64,000 bases of DNA from an uncultured Spirochaetia bacterium (GTDB lineage Bacteria; Spirochaetota; Spirochaetia; CAKZLE01): assembly GCA_937125225.1 (NCBI GenBank), contig CAKZLE010000020.1, positions 186,001 through 250,000 of the forward strand, read 5' to 3'. Under the pieces are notes generated by a model that did not search any database, was not told the origin of the DNA, and saw only the letters and a list, made by a program, of their open reading frames with translations. Below are positions 43,065-52,464 of this stretch, piece by piece (position 1 is the first letter of the stretch; each line of letters opens with the position of its first letter). Made by a program: the position numbers and the translations under genes.

Positions 43065-44159
43065 TTATCTGATAGCGATTTCAGTCTCACCATCGAAGAA
43101 AGTAACCTTTGCCAGGTCTGGTACGAAGCTGACTTTCTGGCCAACTGATACAAGAACTGTAGGGTCGATTCGAGCGACTAGCTGGTGGCTCTTTGTATTG
43201 ATGAATACATGAGTCTCAGCACCGAGTGGTTCTACAACTGTAACCTCAGCATTGATTGTCTCATCGACAACTGCTTTTGGTGCAGCACTGATGTCTTCTG
43301 GTCTGATACCGAAAACGACATCTTTACCAACATAGTCTTTCAACAATGTCTTATGATCATCTGAAAGTTTGATTCTGAAGTCACCTTCATCAGCGATCAT
43401 AGTATCGCCTTCCATAACGATCTTAGCATTGAGGAAATTCATTGGTGGTGATCCGATGAAACCTGCTACAAACTTATTTGCCGGATAGTTGTAGAGTTCG
43501 AGAGGGCTACCGATCTGCTGGATGATTCCAAACTTCATAACTACGATCTTGTCAGCCATTGTCATAGCTTCGACCTGGTCGTGAGTTACATAGATCATGG
43601 TTGCTTTCAATCTGCTATGAAGAGAAGAAATCTCTGCACGCATCTGAACTCTTAACTTAGCATCCAAGTTTGAGAGTGGCTCATCAAACAAGAAAACTTT
43701 TGGCTGACGAACGATTGCTCGACCAACAGCTACACGCTGTCTCTGTCCACCAGAAAGCGCTTTAGGCTTTCTATCGAGGAGTTCCTCAATATCAAGGATC
43801 TTAGCAGCTTCTCGTACTCTCTGTTCGATCTCTTCTTTTGGGAACTTTCTGATCTTGAGTCCGAATGCCATGTTGTCATAAACACTCATGTGTGGATAAA
43901 GTGCGTAGTTCTGGAATACCATTGCAATGTCTCTATCTTTTGGTGGAACGTCATTGACGAGTTTGCCGTCAATAGTCAATTCTCCACTAGAGATATCTTC
44001 GAGACCAGCAACCATTCTCAATGTAGTAGATTTTCCACATCCTGAAGGACCGACAAGAACAACAAACTCTTGATCTTCGATGTTGACGTTTACACTGTCA
44101 ACCGCTTTCACATCACCGTCATATACTTTAGTGATGTCTTTTAAAATTACTGTAGCCAT
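43065..44159 (-). CDS. Sugar ABC transporter ATPase, UgpC/MalK/MsmX family
   Basis: 364 residues. ABC domain: VGPSGCGKSTTLRMVAGLE (Walker A), VFQNYALYPHMSVYDN, ALSGGQRQRVAVGRA, FLFDEPLSNLDAKLRVQMR, YVTHDQVEAMTMAD. The C-terminal regulatory TOBE/MalK domain starts at about 240 (NFLNAKI ... GIRPEDI). As a single-gene locus with no permeases, it may serve several carbohydrate importers encoded elsewhere, as MsmX does. The promoter at 44190-44218 has a consensus -35, and GGAGG precedes the ATG. Confidence 0.93.
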   Translation of the reverse strand: MATVILKDITKVYDGDVKAVDSVNVNIEDQEFVVLVGPSGCGKSTTLRMVAGLEDISSGELTIDGKLVNDVPPKDRDIAMVFQNYALYPHMSVYDNMAFGLKIRKFPKEEIEQRVREAAKILDIEELLDRKPKALSGGQRQRVAVGRAIVRQPKVFLFDEPLSNLDAKLRVQMRAEISSLHSRLKATMIYVTHDQVEAMTMADKIVVMKFGIIQQIGSPLELYNYPANKFVAGFIGSPPMNFLNAKIVMEGDTMIADEGDFRIKLSDDHKTLLKDYVGKDVVFGIRPEDISAAPKAVVDETINAEVTVVEPLGAETHVFINTKSHQLVARIDPTVLVSVGQKVSFVPDLAKVTFFDGETEIAIR

Positions 44160-44189
44160 AGGAACCTCCTATATTATCTTATAGCTATC

Positions 44190-44218
44190 ACGATACACCA
44201 GAATATTCGAGGTGTCAA
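44190..44218 (-). promoter_or_regulatory. Strong promoter of the UgpC-type ATPase gene
   Basis: On the minus strand: perfect TTGACA (44218-44213), 17 nt spacer, TATCGT (44195-44190). The transcript leader is about 25-30 nt with a GGAGG site. Confidence 0.65.
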
Positions 44219-44395
44219 TGATAGAATAATTCGAGGAACATGCTAATCAGTGATATCGAATGAGATATGAGAGAAATGAGTCGATAAAAGCCTACATAAT
44301 CAATATAATACTGTACAACAGCACAATTATAATAAGATAATAGATTAGGAATACACATATTATTGGAATATTAGAAGTAAAGGCATGGAAAACAA

Positions 44396-46030
44396 ATGAG
44401 GAAAAAAATACTTGGTATGAGTGTAGGTATAATACTCATGATAGCATCAAATACCTATGCAGGGCAGCAAACAATAATTCCCTCTGAATCCCCAATCTAT
44501 GAGAGACTATATGACTTGAGTGTTCTTGAAGGTAGAGTGCCGTTCTCTGATTCTATACCCATGAGTGTAGTAGAGCTTCAGCGCATTTTAGATGTATATG
44601 CACTTGCAGGTATTGAAAAAGAGAATATGGGATTATATGAGTCTATAAAGAGACAATTGATCATCAAGGACTATGGGATAGAAGTCTCCCCTGAATTGTA
44701 TATGCATTCAAGTGAATCAGCGACTTTCTCACAAGATGAATCCTGGTACCATAATTATCACAGCCGACTACCGATAGCGGCAATCTATGGTGGGTTCTCT
44801 TTTGAAGATAAGATCTACGGTTATGCAAAGATGGCTGCGAATAACAGCCAGTTCCATGTTGATACAGGTGATTCCTCTGGCTTCTTCTCTCCCCATGTGA
44901 AGACCAACCTCATCCTTGATGACTCTTATGATAACTTTGATAGTTCGACTCCCTGGCGAGCCTATATCTCTTTGGGTGACTACTATTGGAATTTTCAAGT
45001 CGGACGTGATTTGATTCGTTGGGGGAACGGGCAGACCGGGAATCTCATAATTGACGATCATATGGATTACCATGAATATGCTAGGCTCACAGCTTTCAAT
45101 GATCATCTGAAATTCACCATGTTAGTTCTCTCCTTTGATCATCCCTCTAGTTATCAGGAATCGGTATCCCTATCAGACCCGATAGAGGGGTATGAGCTGT
45201 TCGTAGCACATAGACTTGAGGCTCAAATAGGACAGAGAATGCGTTTGGCAGTGTCTGAGAGCATCATGTATCAAGGTCTGACCGTAGATCCGGGAATCTT
45301 GAACCCTTTGATGTTTCTCCATAATCTCTATATAAAGGGTAATTCAAATTCATTAGCTGAGATCAGTCTCAGTTATACCCCATATAAAGGGGTGAATCTC
45401 TATTCTCAATTAGCAATCGATCAGCTACGTGTGGTTGGGGAGGGGGCCTCTGAGCCTTCTGCTTTTGGAGGATTGGCAGGTGTGAACTATGTCAAACGAA
45501 TACATGAGGGGCTTTTGATGAATCTTGGATTTGAGGTGGTCTATACTGATCCTTATCTTTATCTGAGAGATGGGAGTACTGATGGGTATCCCATTGACTT
45601 TATCGTTGGTTATAGGAAGAGCTCTCCCAATACGATCATCCCCGTGGATTTAGATTTTCTTGGATATGAGAGGGGATCAGATAATGTCGTGGTCTCTTTT
45701 AGGGCCGGTTTATCTGATTCAGATCGATTAGATATGGATTTGACACTTAGTTATCTTCTCCACGGCTGTATCGATCAGAATTCAACCTGGGGGGAAGGGG
45801 AGGCTTATGCAAGCCTTGTCGCCCCTAGCACGCAGGATCCTGCTGATAGTCGAAAGGATTCAATTGAAAGATTATTGAGTAGTTCCTATTCAGTGGATTA
45901 TGCAATAACTACATATACCTCTGTACATGCACATCTAGATTGGGTTCATTGTTGGAATTATCAAAATCTATCCAACAATGGATATGAATCAGATATTCAG
46001 TTGTCTACTGGAATAACAATACGAATATAG
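44396..46030 (+). CDS. Wzi-like capsule-assembly outer-membrane protein
   Basis: 544 residues. Signal peptide 1-22 (KILGMSVGIILMIASNTYA). Residues 30-90 resemble the helical plug region (SPIYERLYDLSVLEGRVPF). After that come many amphipathic strands, with the family block FQVGRDLIRWGNGQTGNLII and LNPLMFLHN. It ends in a strand YESDIQLSTGITIRI. PF14052 proteins anchor or display capsule polysaccharide at the outer membrane; other members are uncharacterised barrels. No glycosyltransferases are adjacent. The ATG has only a weak site; the 236-bp upstream region is very AT-rich. Confidence 0.72.
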   Translation: MRKKILGMSVGIILMIASNTYAGQQTIIPSESPIYERLYDLSVLEGRVPFSDSIPMSVVELQRILDVYALAGIEKENMGLYESIKRQLIIKDYGIEVSPELYMHSSESATFSQDESWYHNYHSRLPIAAIYGGFSFEDKIYGYAKMAANNSQFHVDTGDSSGFFSPHVKTNLILDDSYDNFDSSTPWRAYISLGDYYWNFQVGRDLIRWGNGQTGNLIIDDHMDYHEYARLTAFNDHLKFTMLVLSFDHPSSYQESVSLSDPIEGYELFVAHRLEAQIGQRMRLAVSESIMYQGLTVDPGILNPLMFLHNLYIKGNSNSLAEISLSYTPYKGVNLYSQLAIDQLRVVGEGASEPSAFGGLAGVNYVKRIHEGLLMNLGFEVVYTDPYLYLRDGSTDGYPIDFIVGYRKSSPNTIIPVDLDFLGYERGSDNVVVSFRAGLSDSDRLDMDLTLSYLLHGCIDQNSTWGEGEAYASLVAPSTQDPADSRKDSIERLLSSSYSVDYAITTYTSVHAHLDWVHCWNYQNLSNNGYESDIQLSTGITIRI

Positions 46031-46053
46031 GAGATTGATCCTATATTCGTATT
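46018..46053. terminator. Bidirectional terminator hairpin overlapping the stop codon
   Basis: A perfect 15-bp repeat AATACGAATATAGGA / TCCTATATTCGTATT with a 6-nt loop GATTGA. The 5' arm contains the last codons and the TAG of the Wzi-like gene; the convergent acyl-CoA synthetase ends 8 nt away. Confidence 0.75.
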
Positions 46054-46060
46054 CTCTCAA

Positions 46061-47725
46061 CTACTCTACCTCATAGAGGTATCTCTTTATCTTAAGGGTA
46101 GGAGTTCTTTCAAAAGGTTCTTTCTGTTCAAGAGTCTCTGAGATCCTTGAGAATGAAGAGAGCTCTTTATTCACCCTGGTGATGAGATCATTCAGAAACT
46201 GAGTGATCTGATCATCAAGTGAAACCTCATCTCCCTTATTACGGAGCTTGTTCTCAAGATTGTGAAATTCTCTCATGATCCGACCCTCTTTGAGGGATTC
46301 CTTGAACATGTCGTAATCGATATGAACTCTGGCAATGAGACTTTTTGTCTTCACGTCCTGAAGTACTAAAGACTCGACCACGAACTCTTCCTGGTTGATC
46401 AAGGCTTCAATCTGGTCTGGATAAATATTCTCTCCGGTAGATCCTAAGATCATGTTCTTAGCTCTTCCGATGATTCTAAGAGAGCCATCCTCAGCGATCT
46501 CACCCAAGTCACCAGTTCTGAACCAGCCATCCTCTGAGAGGACCTCTGCAGTCTTTTCTGGATCTTTATAGTATCCCTGCATGATCGTTGGACCTTTGAC
46601 GAACAACTCCTTTCCTGTACCTGATTCTTCACTCTTTCGCAGCTCATACTCCACATTGGGAAGGACGGAGCCGGTAGATGCGAAGGAGATCATATCTCCC
46701 ATACCTCCGGCGAGAAGCGGTGAGGTCTCTGTGATCCCGTATCCGATAGAGAAGGGGAAGTTTGCCTCTCTGAGGAACTTCTCAGTCTCTTTGACTAGAG
46801 GAGCCCCTCCGACACCGAAGAAGTGAAGATTGTTCCCGAAGGTTTCCATAAGTCCTTTACCGATCACCTTGTTCAGCTTCTTTCGCACCAGTGGTATCTT
46901 GTAGAGGAACTTCAAGAGTTTCTTATTATTGATCTTCGTCTTCATGATCCCATCATGGATCTTCTCGATTAACAAGGGTACTGATAGCATGATATGGGGT
47001 TTTACTTTATTCAGAGCGGGGATAAGTACACTCGTTGATGGTGGTCTCTTCATATAATAGATAGAACCGTGCATAACGAGGATCACAATGAATCCGATGG
47101 TGAACTCATAGGTATGTGCTAGAGGGAGAACAGACAATGCTCTCGTCTCATCAGCCCATCTTGGTATCTTACACGCCGTATAGGCATTCAGTATGACGTT
47201 CTTATGGGTGAGCATGACACCTTTTGAGCTACCTGTGGTCCCTGATGTATAGATGATACAAAGTAGGTCATTCTCATCTATCTCCGGAAGTTCGATCTCG
47301 ATTGGTTCTTTACATCTTAGGATCACGTCCTGAGTCTTTAGTGTGGTCTGTTTGATCTTCTTTGAGTCTATCTTCTTAGCAGATTTTTCTGATATGAGCA
47401 AAATAGATGCTTCACTGTGGTCAAGGATGGTAAGGATCTCGTTCTCATGGAAATCGGGAAGGATCGGTACCATCACTGCTCCAGCAATGACACCGGCAAA
47501 ATATGATATGCCCCAATAGGGATTACTCTCTGATAGGAGTGCGATCCGGTCGCCCCTCTTTATTCCCATCTCTCTGAGTGTCAAAGCTAACTGGCATGCT
47601 GATCTATAGACCTCATGGTAGGTCCAGGGCTTCTCATTGACATAGGAAAGTGCTGGAGAGTCTCCATATTCAGCATCTGATTGTACGATCAGATCTAATA
47701 GAGTCTTCACGGTATTTTCATTCAT
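46061..47725 (-). CDS. AMP-forming acyl-CoA synthetase (long-chain fatty-acid CoA ligase)
   Basis: 554 residues. ANL-superfamily motifs: CIIYTSGTTGSSKGVMLTHKN (P-loop), LSVLPLAHTYE, GYGITETSPLL (A5), DGWFRTGDLGEIAEDG (A7), IIGRAKNMILGSTGENIYP (A8). The C-terminal region, longer than a classic A10 segment, has TPTLKIKRYLYEVE with the catalytic Lys. It activates a carboxylic acid, probably a long-chain fatty acid or acyl group for membrane lipids. CAGGAG precedes the ATG. Its upstream region carries a 20-bp palindrome that could be a regulator's operator. Confidence 0.88.
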   Translation of the reverse strand: MNENTVKTLLDLIVQSDAEYGDSPALSYVNEKPWTYHEVYRSACQLALTLREMGIKRGDRIALLSESNPYWGISYFAGVIAGAVMVPILPDFHENEILTILDHSEASILLISEKSAKKIDSKKIKQTTLKTQDVILRCKEPIEIELPEIDENDLLCIIYTSGTTGSSKGVMLTHKNVILNAYTACKIPRWADETRALSVLPLAHTYEFTIGFIVILVMHGSIYYMKRPPSTSVLIPALNKVKPHIMLSVPLLIEKIHDGIMKTKINNKKLLKFLYKIPLVRKKLNKVIGKGLMETFGNNLHFFGVGGAPLVKETEKFLREANFPFSIGYGITETSPLLAGGMGDMISFASTGSVLPNVEYELRKSEESGTGKELFVKGPTIMQGYYKDPEKTAEVLSEDGWFRTGDLGEIAEDGSLRIIGRAKNMILGSTGENIYPDQIEALINQEEFVVESLVLQDVKTKSLIARVHIDYDMFKESLKEGRIMREFHNLENKLRNKGDEVSLDDQITQFLNDLITRVNKELSSFSRISETLEQKEPFERTPTLKIKRYLYEVE

Positions 47726-47804
47726 CTTGTATTACTCCTGTCATGAATTTAACAAATTATAACGCTTTGTCAAGAAAATTGCGATAATGAAACAGACCTA
47801 TACC

Positions 47805-47824
47805 CCTAGGTATTAATACCTAGG
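47805..47824. promoter_or_regulatory. 20-bp perfect palindrome, candidate operator
   Basis: CCTAGGTATTAATACCTAGG. A third CCTAGG lies at 47843-47848, and CCCCTAGG/CCTAGGGG can pair around it. It sits in the 174-bp divergent region between the acyl-CoA synthetase and radical SAM genes, 80 bp from the former. Confidence 0.5.
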
Positions 47825-47854
47825 TTCTATAATGGATAATCTCCTAGGGGTTCA

Positions 47855-47884
47855 TAGACAACCTCTGTTATCAGGTGATATAAT
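47855..47884 (+). promoter_or_regulatory. Promoter of the radical SAM gene
   Basis: TAGACA (47855-47860), 18 nt spacer, TATAAT (47879-47884); the TTG start at 47900 is 15 nt further on. The CCTAGG palindrome lies just upstream. Confidence 0.5.
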
Positions 47885-47899
47885 CCCTCAGGTATTTTT

Positions 47900-48949
47900 T
47901 TGCCTTGGGAGTTTGTCATCAATCTATATCGGTCATATACATCATATCTGAAGAATCTTTATGGTCAACCCACCTATCGTATCGGTGTAGATGCAGGGTT
48001 CAGTTGTCCAAACAGGGACTGCAACCGTTTCGGTGGTTGTACCTATTGTGATGATATGGGCGCGACTGCCGTATACCATAGATCGACTGAGAGCGGTATG
48101 GCCAAGACTGGACAGGTGAATCAATCACTGATGAAAGAGGATGTCTCCACTGCAAAAGAGCATTCTATGCAGATGAGAAAACAGTCAATCTATGAGCAGA
48201 TCCATAAAGGTAAGGAGTTCCTTGTTCGAAGGTATCGTGCGCATAATCATATTCTGTATCTTCAATCCTACTCGAATACCTTTGGAAGCATTGACGAGCT
48301 AAGAGAGATCTATGATCATGCGTTGAAGCAGGATGATTTCGTCGAGTTCGTCATAGCGACAAGACCTGACTGTATCAATGAGGAGATCGCTGATCTGATC
48401 GCATCCTATAAGAGTGATACCATAAAAGACATATGGGTGGAACTCGGACTGCAAAGTGGGAATGAACAGACCCTAACGGCAATAAACCGTGGCCATACGG
48501 TCGCAGCTTGTGAGAAGGCTGTCGGAATCCTGAGAGAACGTGGGATAAAGATCTCCCTGCATGTTATTCTGGGGCTTCCTCTTGAGGGATACAGCGAGTT
48601 AGAAGAGACCGCCTCTGTCGTCAGAGCCATAGCTCCTGAAGCGGTGAAGATCCATAATCTACATGTACCTATCAGGACTAGGATGTACTATCAGTACCAG
48701 CTCGGAGAGTTCAACCCTCCGGCGCAGAGACGACATATCTCCTATACTATCTGGTTCCTGGAACGAATACCTGCTGATATCATCATACAACGAGTGGTAT
48801 GTGATACCCCCTCTCATCGTCTAGCGGCCCCGGTCAGATTCGGTGCGAAAGGATCTTTTGTCCACCAGTTGCAAAAAGAGATGGAAGAACGCGGGTCATA
48901 TCAGGGAAGACTATCAATCGAGGATGAACATCATGTTGGAGAAGCATAA
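47900..48949 (+). CDS. Radical SAM protein, TIGR01212/YhcC family
   Basis: 349 residues from a TTG, the only canonical start before the conserved region. RIGVDAGFSCPNRDCNRFGG then CTYCDD supplies the iron-sulfur cysteines (C...CxxC; the middle Cys follows a longer loop, as in this family). QSYSNTFGSIDELREIYDHA, IATRPDCIN, DIWVELGLQSGNEQTLTAINRGH and ISLHVILGLPLEG are family landmarks. The reaction is unknown; relatives resemble Elp3-type enzymes. A VanZ-like gene starts inside its last codons. Confidence 0.85.
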   Translation: MPWEFVINLYRSYTSYLKNLYGQPTYRIGVDAGFSCPNRDCNRFGGCTYCDDMGATAVYHRSTESGMAKTGQVNQSLMKEDVSTAKEHSMQMRKQSIYEQIHKGKEFLVRRYRAHNHILYLQSYSNTFGSIDELREIYDHALKQDDFVEFVIATRPDCINEEIADLIASYKSDTIKDIWVELGLQSGNEQTLTAINRGHTVAACEKAVGILRERGIKISLHVILGLPLEGYSELEETASVVRAIAPEAVKIHNLHVPIRTRMYYQYQLGEFNPPAQRRHISYTIWFLERIPADIIIQRVVCDTPSHRLAAPVRFGAKGSFVHQLQKEMEERGSYQGRLSIEDEHHVGEA

Positions 48950-49349
48950 GAACATTCGGAGAATCAGTATCATATTATGGGTATCAGTCAATATTGGGAT
49001 CCTCCTCCTGTCTCTTCTCCCTGCTGATAGGATTGTCATGGGTGATGCCAATATAAATGATAAGCTGGCGCATGGCTTCGCCTATATGGTACTTGGAGCG
49101 TTAACCTATCTTTTCCTATCCTTCATTCATACTTCCGTATCAGATAAGACTTTCAGAAAACTGATGATCTCTATCGCCTATTGTGTGCTATTAGGTGGAC
49201 TGATCGAGGTATTACAGCCTCTTTCTGGTAGAGCCATGGAGTTCCTGGATCTTGTGGCTGATCTTATTGGAACCCTGACTGGTGTCCTTATCATGAAGCT
49301 GCTAGTTGATAAATACCATAACTGGTTCAAGAACCGAAAAACTACATAG
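48933..49349 (+). CDS. VanZ-like family membrane protein
   Basis: 138 residues from the ATG at 48933, with GAGG 9 nt upstream; the ATG at 48924 abuts that site and is less likely. Four hydrophobic segments, with the family's SLLPADRI, NDKLAHGFAYMVLGAL and GGLIEVLQPLSGRAMEFLDLVAD...G motifs. Function unknown; the family is named after an accessory teicoplanin-resistance protein, and most members have no link to antibiotics. It overlaps the radical SAM gene by 17 nt, implying co-translation. Confidence 0.82.
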   Translation: MLEKHKNIRRISIILWVSVNIGILLLSLLPADRIVMGDANINDKLAHGFAYMVLGALTYLFLSFIHTSVSDKTFRKLMISIAYCVLLGGLIEVLQPLSGRAMEFLDLVADLIGTLTGVLIMKLLVDKYHNWFKNRKTT

Positions 49350-49436
49350 TATCCATCCTTACTCAATAAACTCTTTTCAGATATACCTCATTGCTTATAT
49401 AATGGATGAAAACATCATTAGGAGCTTAATAAGGTT

Positions 49437-50951
49437 ATGGTAGAAAAGAAGTATGTAGGTTCTTTAGATCAGGGGACCACAAGTACAAGATTCATCCTCT
49501 TCGATCAAGAAGGACAGATTGCTGCATCTCACCAGATGGAGCACAAACAGATCTTTCCAAAGCCAGGTTGGGTAGAACACGATGCATTAGAGATATGGGA
49601 ACGTTCGATTGAGGTTATCGATAAGACTATGCTCGCATCTGGAGCCACTGCAGAAGAGGTCGCTGGTATTGGAATAACCAACCAGAGAGAGACCGTCGTT
49701 GTATGGAATCCCCATACCGGTGTTCCCTACTATAACGCTATAGTCTGGCAGGATCTTCGTGGAAAAGAGTTTATAGATACGCTAGTCGCGAGTGGGAGAG
49801 CAAAGGAGATCCAACGGAAGACAGGATTGCAGGTTAGCCCCTATTTTGCTGGATCCAAGATCGCCTGGCTTTTTAATCATGTAGAAGGGCTTAGAGAAAA
49901 GGCTAACTCTGGAGACGCTCTGATCGGAACGATCGATTCCTGGCTCACCTGGAAACTGACAGGTGGAAAGAACGGGGGCGTGCATATCACTGATGTGACG
50001 AATGCCTCACGTTATCTTCTCATGGATATTGAGACACTAGAATGGGACGATGAGCTACTTGAGACCTTCGATATACCTAAGGTAGCATTACCGGAGATCG
50101 TTCCCTCGATCGGGAGAGTCTATGGACATACCAAGAAAGAGGGGCCTATAGGAAGAGAGATCGCTGTCTGTGGTATTCTTGGCGACCAGCAGGCAGCACT
50201 CTTTGGACAGGCCTGTTTCGAAGAGGGAATGGGTAAGAACACGTATGGTACCGGCTGTTTTCTCCTCGTGAACACAGGAGAGAAACTTTGTCATTCGACT
50301 CAGGGACTACTTACTACCGTAGCATATCAGGAAGAGGGTAAGGCCCCGGTCTATGCACTTGAAGGTTCCATCGCTGTCGCAGGCTCCCTCGTACAATGGA
50401 CAAGGGATAACCTTGGACTCGTTGATTCTGCACCTGAGATAGATAAGCTCGCAGAGACGGTAGAGGATAATGGAGGAGTCTATTTCGTTCCGGCCTTCTC
50501 AGGACTCTATGCCCCCTACTGGAGATCAGATGCTAGAGGAGTCATAGCAGGTTTGACTGGATATGCGACCTCTGCTCATATTGCTCGTGCGGTCCTTGAG
50601 GCGACAGCCTTCCAAGCCAACGATATCTTTCATGCCATGGAGGCTGATTCAGGTATCGATATAACCACGCTGAAGGTCGATGGGGGGCTTATAAACAGTA
50701 GACCGCTCATGCAGTTTCAGGCTGATATCCTGAATATACCTGTGATAAGACCGGCAGTGGCAGAGACCACGGCTCTTGGTTCAGCCTATGCGGCAGGACT
50801 TACTACAGGTTTCTGGAGTAACACTGACGAACTGGCTCTGCAATGGCAGGAGAAGCGAAGGTGGATACCGGATATGGCTGAAGAGGAACGAGAAGAGAAG
50901 ATCCATTTCTGGCACAAAGCAGTCGACAGGACCCTGAACTGGGTAGACTAG
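49437..50951 (+). CDS. glpK: Glycerol kinase
   Basis: 504 residues. YVGSLDQGTTSTRFILFD (phosphate 1), NQRETVVVWNPHTG, NAIVWQDLRG, GTIDSWLTWKLTGG, GILGDQQAALFGQ, NTYGTGCFLLVNTG, LKVDGGLINSRPLMQFQADI and ALGSAYAAGL. It phosphorylates glycerol to glycerol 3-phosphate. The family's activating HPr-phosphorylated His found in low-GC Gram-positives is not evident. An AAGG lies close before the ATG, AGGAG further up, and a TATAAT at 49398. Cardiolipin synthase follows after 27 nt, so glycerol flows toward phospholipid. Confidence 0.96.
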   Translation: MVEKKYVGSLDQGTTSTRFILFDQEGQIAASHQMEHKQIFPKPGWVEHDALEIWERSIEVIDKTMLASGATAEEVAGIGITNQRETVVVWNPHTGVPYYNAIVWQDLRGKEFIDTLVASGRAKEIQRKTGLQVSPYFAGSKIAWLFNHVEGLREKANSGDALIGTIDSWLTWKLTGGKNGGVHITDVTNASRYLLMDIETLEWDDELLETFDIPKVALPEIVPSIGRVYGHTKKEGPIGREIAVCGILGDQQAALFGQACFEEGMGKNTYGTGCFLLVNTGEKLCHSTQGLLTTVAYQEEGKAPVYALEGSIAVAGSLVQWTRDNLGLVDSAPEIDKLAETVEDNGGVYFVPAFSGLYAPYWRSDARGVIAGLTGYATSAHIARAVLEATAFQANDIFHAMEADSGIDITTLKVDGGLINSRPLMQFQADILNIPVIRPAVAETTALGSAYAAGLTTGFWSNTDELALQWQEKRRWIPDMAEEEREEKIHFWHKAVDRTLNWVD

Positions 50952-50978
50952 TCACATAACGCTGGAGGATGATGCCCC

Positions 50979-52433
50979 ATGCAGATAGGTGGTTTTTCGA
51001 TTATCTATATTATCTCATTCGTGCTGGCTGTATCCTTCAGTATACAGCTGCTGTTTGATAATAAGACAGCCCAGTCCTCTCTGGCATGGATCATGGCGAT
51101 GTTTCTCATTCCCTATATCGGTGTCGGGGCATATGTCCTCAGTGGTATCAATTGGCGAAAGAAGAAACTGGTGAAATTCAGACCTGAAGAGATGTATGGT
51201 ACCTATCTTCGTGAGATCCTATCTCAACAACGGGAGCTCATCAATGAGAAGAAGGAGTACATCGGGTCTGATACTCATAAGATCATGATGATGACCATGA
51301 AGACCGCTAACGGGGTCATCATGGGGAACAATGATATCAATGTCTATCATCAGGGAGATCAACTCTTCAAGGATCTTATCCGAGACCTCGAAGCAGCTGA
51401 AGAGTCAATTCATATCGAATATTTCATCTACCGTGATGATGAGATCGGTAAGGAGATCCTCTCTATTCTCAAGCGGAAGGCCTCAGCTGGAGTCGAAGTC
51501 AGATTCCTCGTGGATGGATCGGGGTCGAAATTCACCTTCACCAAGAGAGGGAGAAGAAGACTGAGGAAGAGTGATGTAGAATATCGGAACTTCCTTGATC
51601 CCGGTAATATCATCTTCGCCTGGCTTCTAAACTACAGCTCTCATAGGAAGATCGTCATCATCGATAACAAGATCTCCTATACCGGTGGGATGAACATCGG
51701 AAAAGAATATATAGATGGTGGTAGGCGATTCGATACCTGGCGTGATACCCACATGAGATTCGTAGGGAATGCCTCGGGGATCCTTCAATCGATCTTCTTG
51801 GCCGATTGGGTGAATAGTGGTGGGATCATCGATGATCCTGAGAGATTCTTCAAGAAACTCGACCTCAAATCTAAAGTGGTGAATCTAACCGGAGTGCAGA
51901 TGCTCTCAAGCGGACCGGATTCTGACTGGTTTGGGATACAGCAACTCTATTTCACGATGATCACCAATGCAAACAACAAGGTCGTCATCCAGAGTCCCTA
52001 CTTCATCCCTGATGAGAGTATCGCTACGGCTCTTGAGAATGCGGCGCTCACCGGAGTGGATGTGAATCTTATGATCACTGGATGTCCAGATAAGAGGATA
52101 CCCTTCTGGGCGGCACACTCCTTCTTCGAACCCCTGTTGAAAGCAGGTGTCAAGATATTTCTCTATAAGGCAGGCTTCTTTCACAGTAAGGTGGTAGTCA
52201 TCGATGAGAAGGTCGCGACCTGTGGGAGTTGCAATATGGATCAGAGGAGCTTCTTCTTAGATTATGAGCTGAACACGATCTTCTACAATGAGAGGATCGC
52301 TAAGGAGTTCTCAGATCAGTTCGATAGGGATTGCGAACTCAGTGAACAATTCACTCTTGAGAGTTATCACAACCTGTCAGCCGTCAAGAAGTTGCGGAAT
52401 TCAGTCTTTCGCCTGATATCGCCGCTCTTGTGA
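50979..52433 (+). CDS. cls: Cardiolipin synthase (phospholipase D type)
   Basis: 484 residues. Two N-terminal membrane helices (about 4-25, 34-56). Two HKD motifs: HRKIVIIDNKISYTGGMNIG (about 222) and HSKVVVIDEKVATCGSCNMD (about 403), each followed by the usual Gly/Asn loop. IQSPYFIPDESI is also typical. It condenses two phosphatidylglycerols into cardiolipin and glycerol in the inner membrane. GGAGG lies 10 nt before the ATG. Co-transcription with glpK is likely. Confidence 0.93.
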   Translation: MQIGGFSIIYIISFVLAVSFSIQLLFDNKTAQSSLAWIMAMFLIPYIGVGAYVLSGINWRKKKLVKFRPEEMYGTYLREILSQQRELINEKKEYIGSDTHKIMMMTMKTANGVIMGNNDINVYHQGDQLFKDLIRDLEAAEESIHIEYFIYRDDEIGKEILSILKRKASAGVEVRFLVDGSGSKFTFTKRGRRRLRKSDVEYRNFLDPGNIIFAWLLNYSSHRKIVIIDNKISYTGGMNIGKEYIDGGRRFDTWRDTHMRFVGNASGILQSIFLADWVNSGGIIDDPERFFKKLDLKSKVVNLTGVQMLSSGPDSDWFGIQQLYFTMITNANNKVVIQSPYFIPDESIATALENAALTGVDVNLMITGCPDKRIPFWAAHSFFEPLLKAGVKIFLYKAGFFHSKVVVIDEKVATCGSCNMDQRSFFLDYELNTIFYNERIAKEFSDQFDRDCELSEQFTLESYHNLSAVKKLRNSVFRLISPLL

Positions 52434-52456
52434 TATCTGTAAGGAGACTCTATACT
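52428..52456 (+). promoter_or_regulatory. cdaA promoter, leaderless arrangement
   Basis: TTGTGA (52428-52433, over the cls stop), 17 nt spacer, TATACT (52451-52456), 8 nt, TTG at 52465. Confidence 0.5.
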
Positions 52457-52464
52457 AGGTATTA

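Noticed and set aside
44160-44395. Hidden gene or RNA in the AT-rich region between the sugar ATPase and Wzi-like genes
   Set aside because: No open frame or stable stem seen; the strong minus-strand promoter and several TATAAT-like boxes are enough to explain it.
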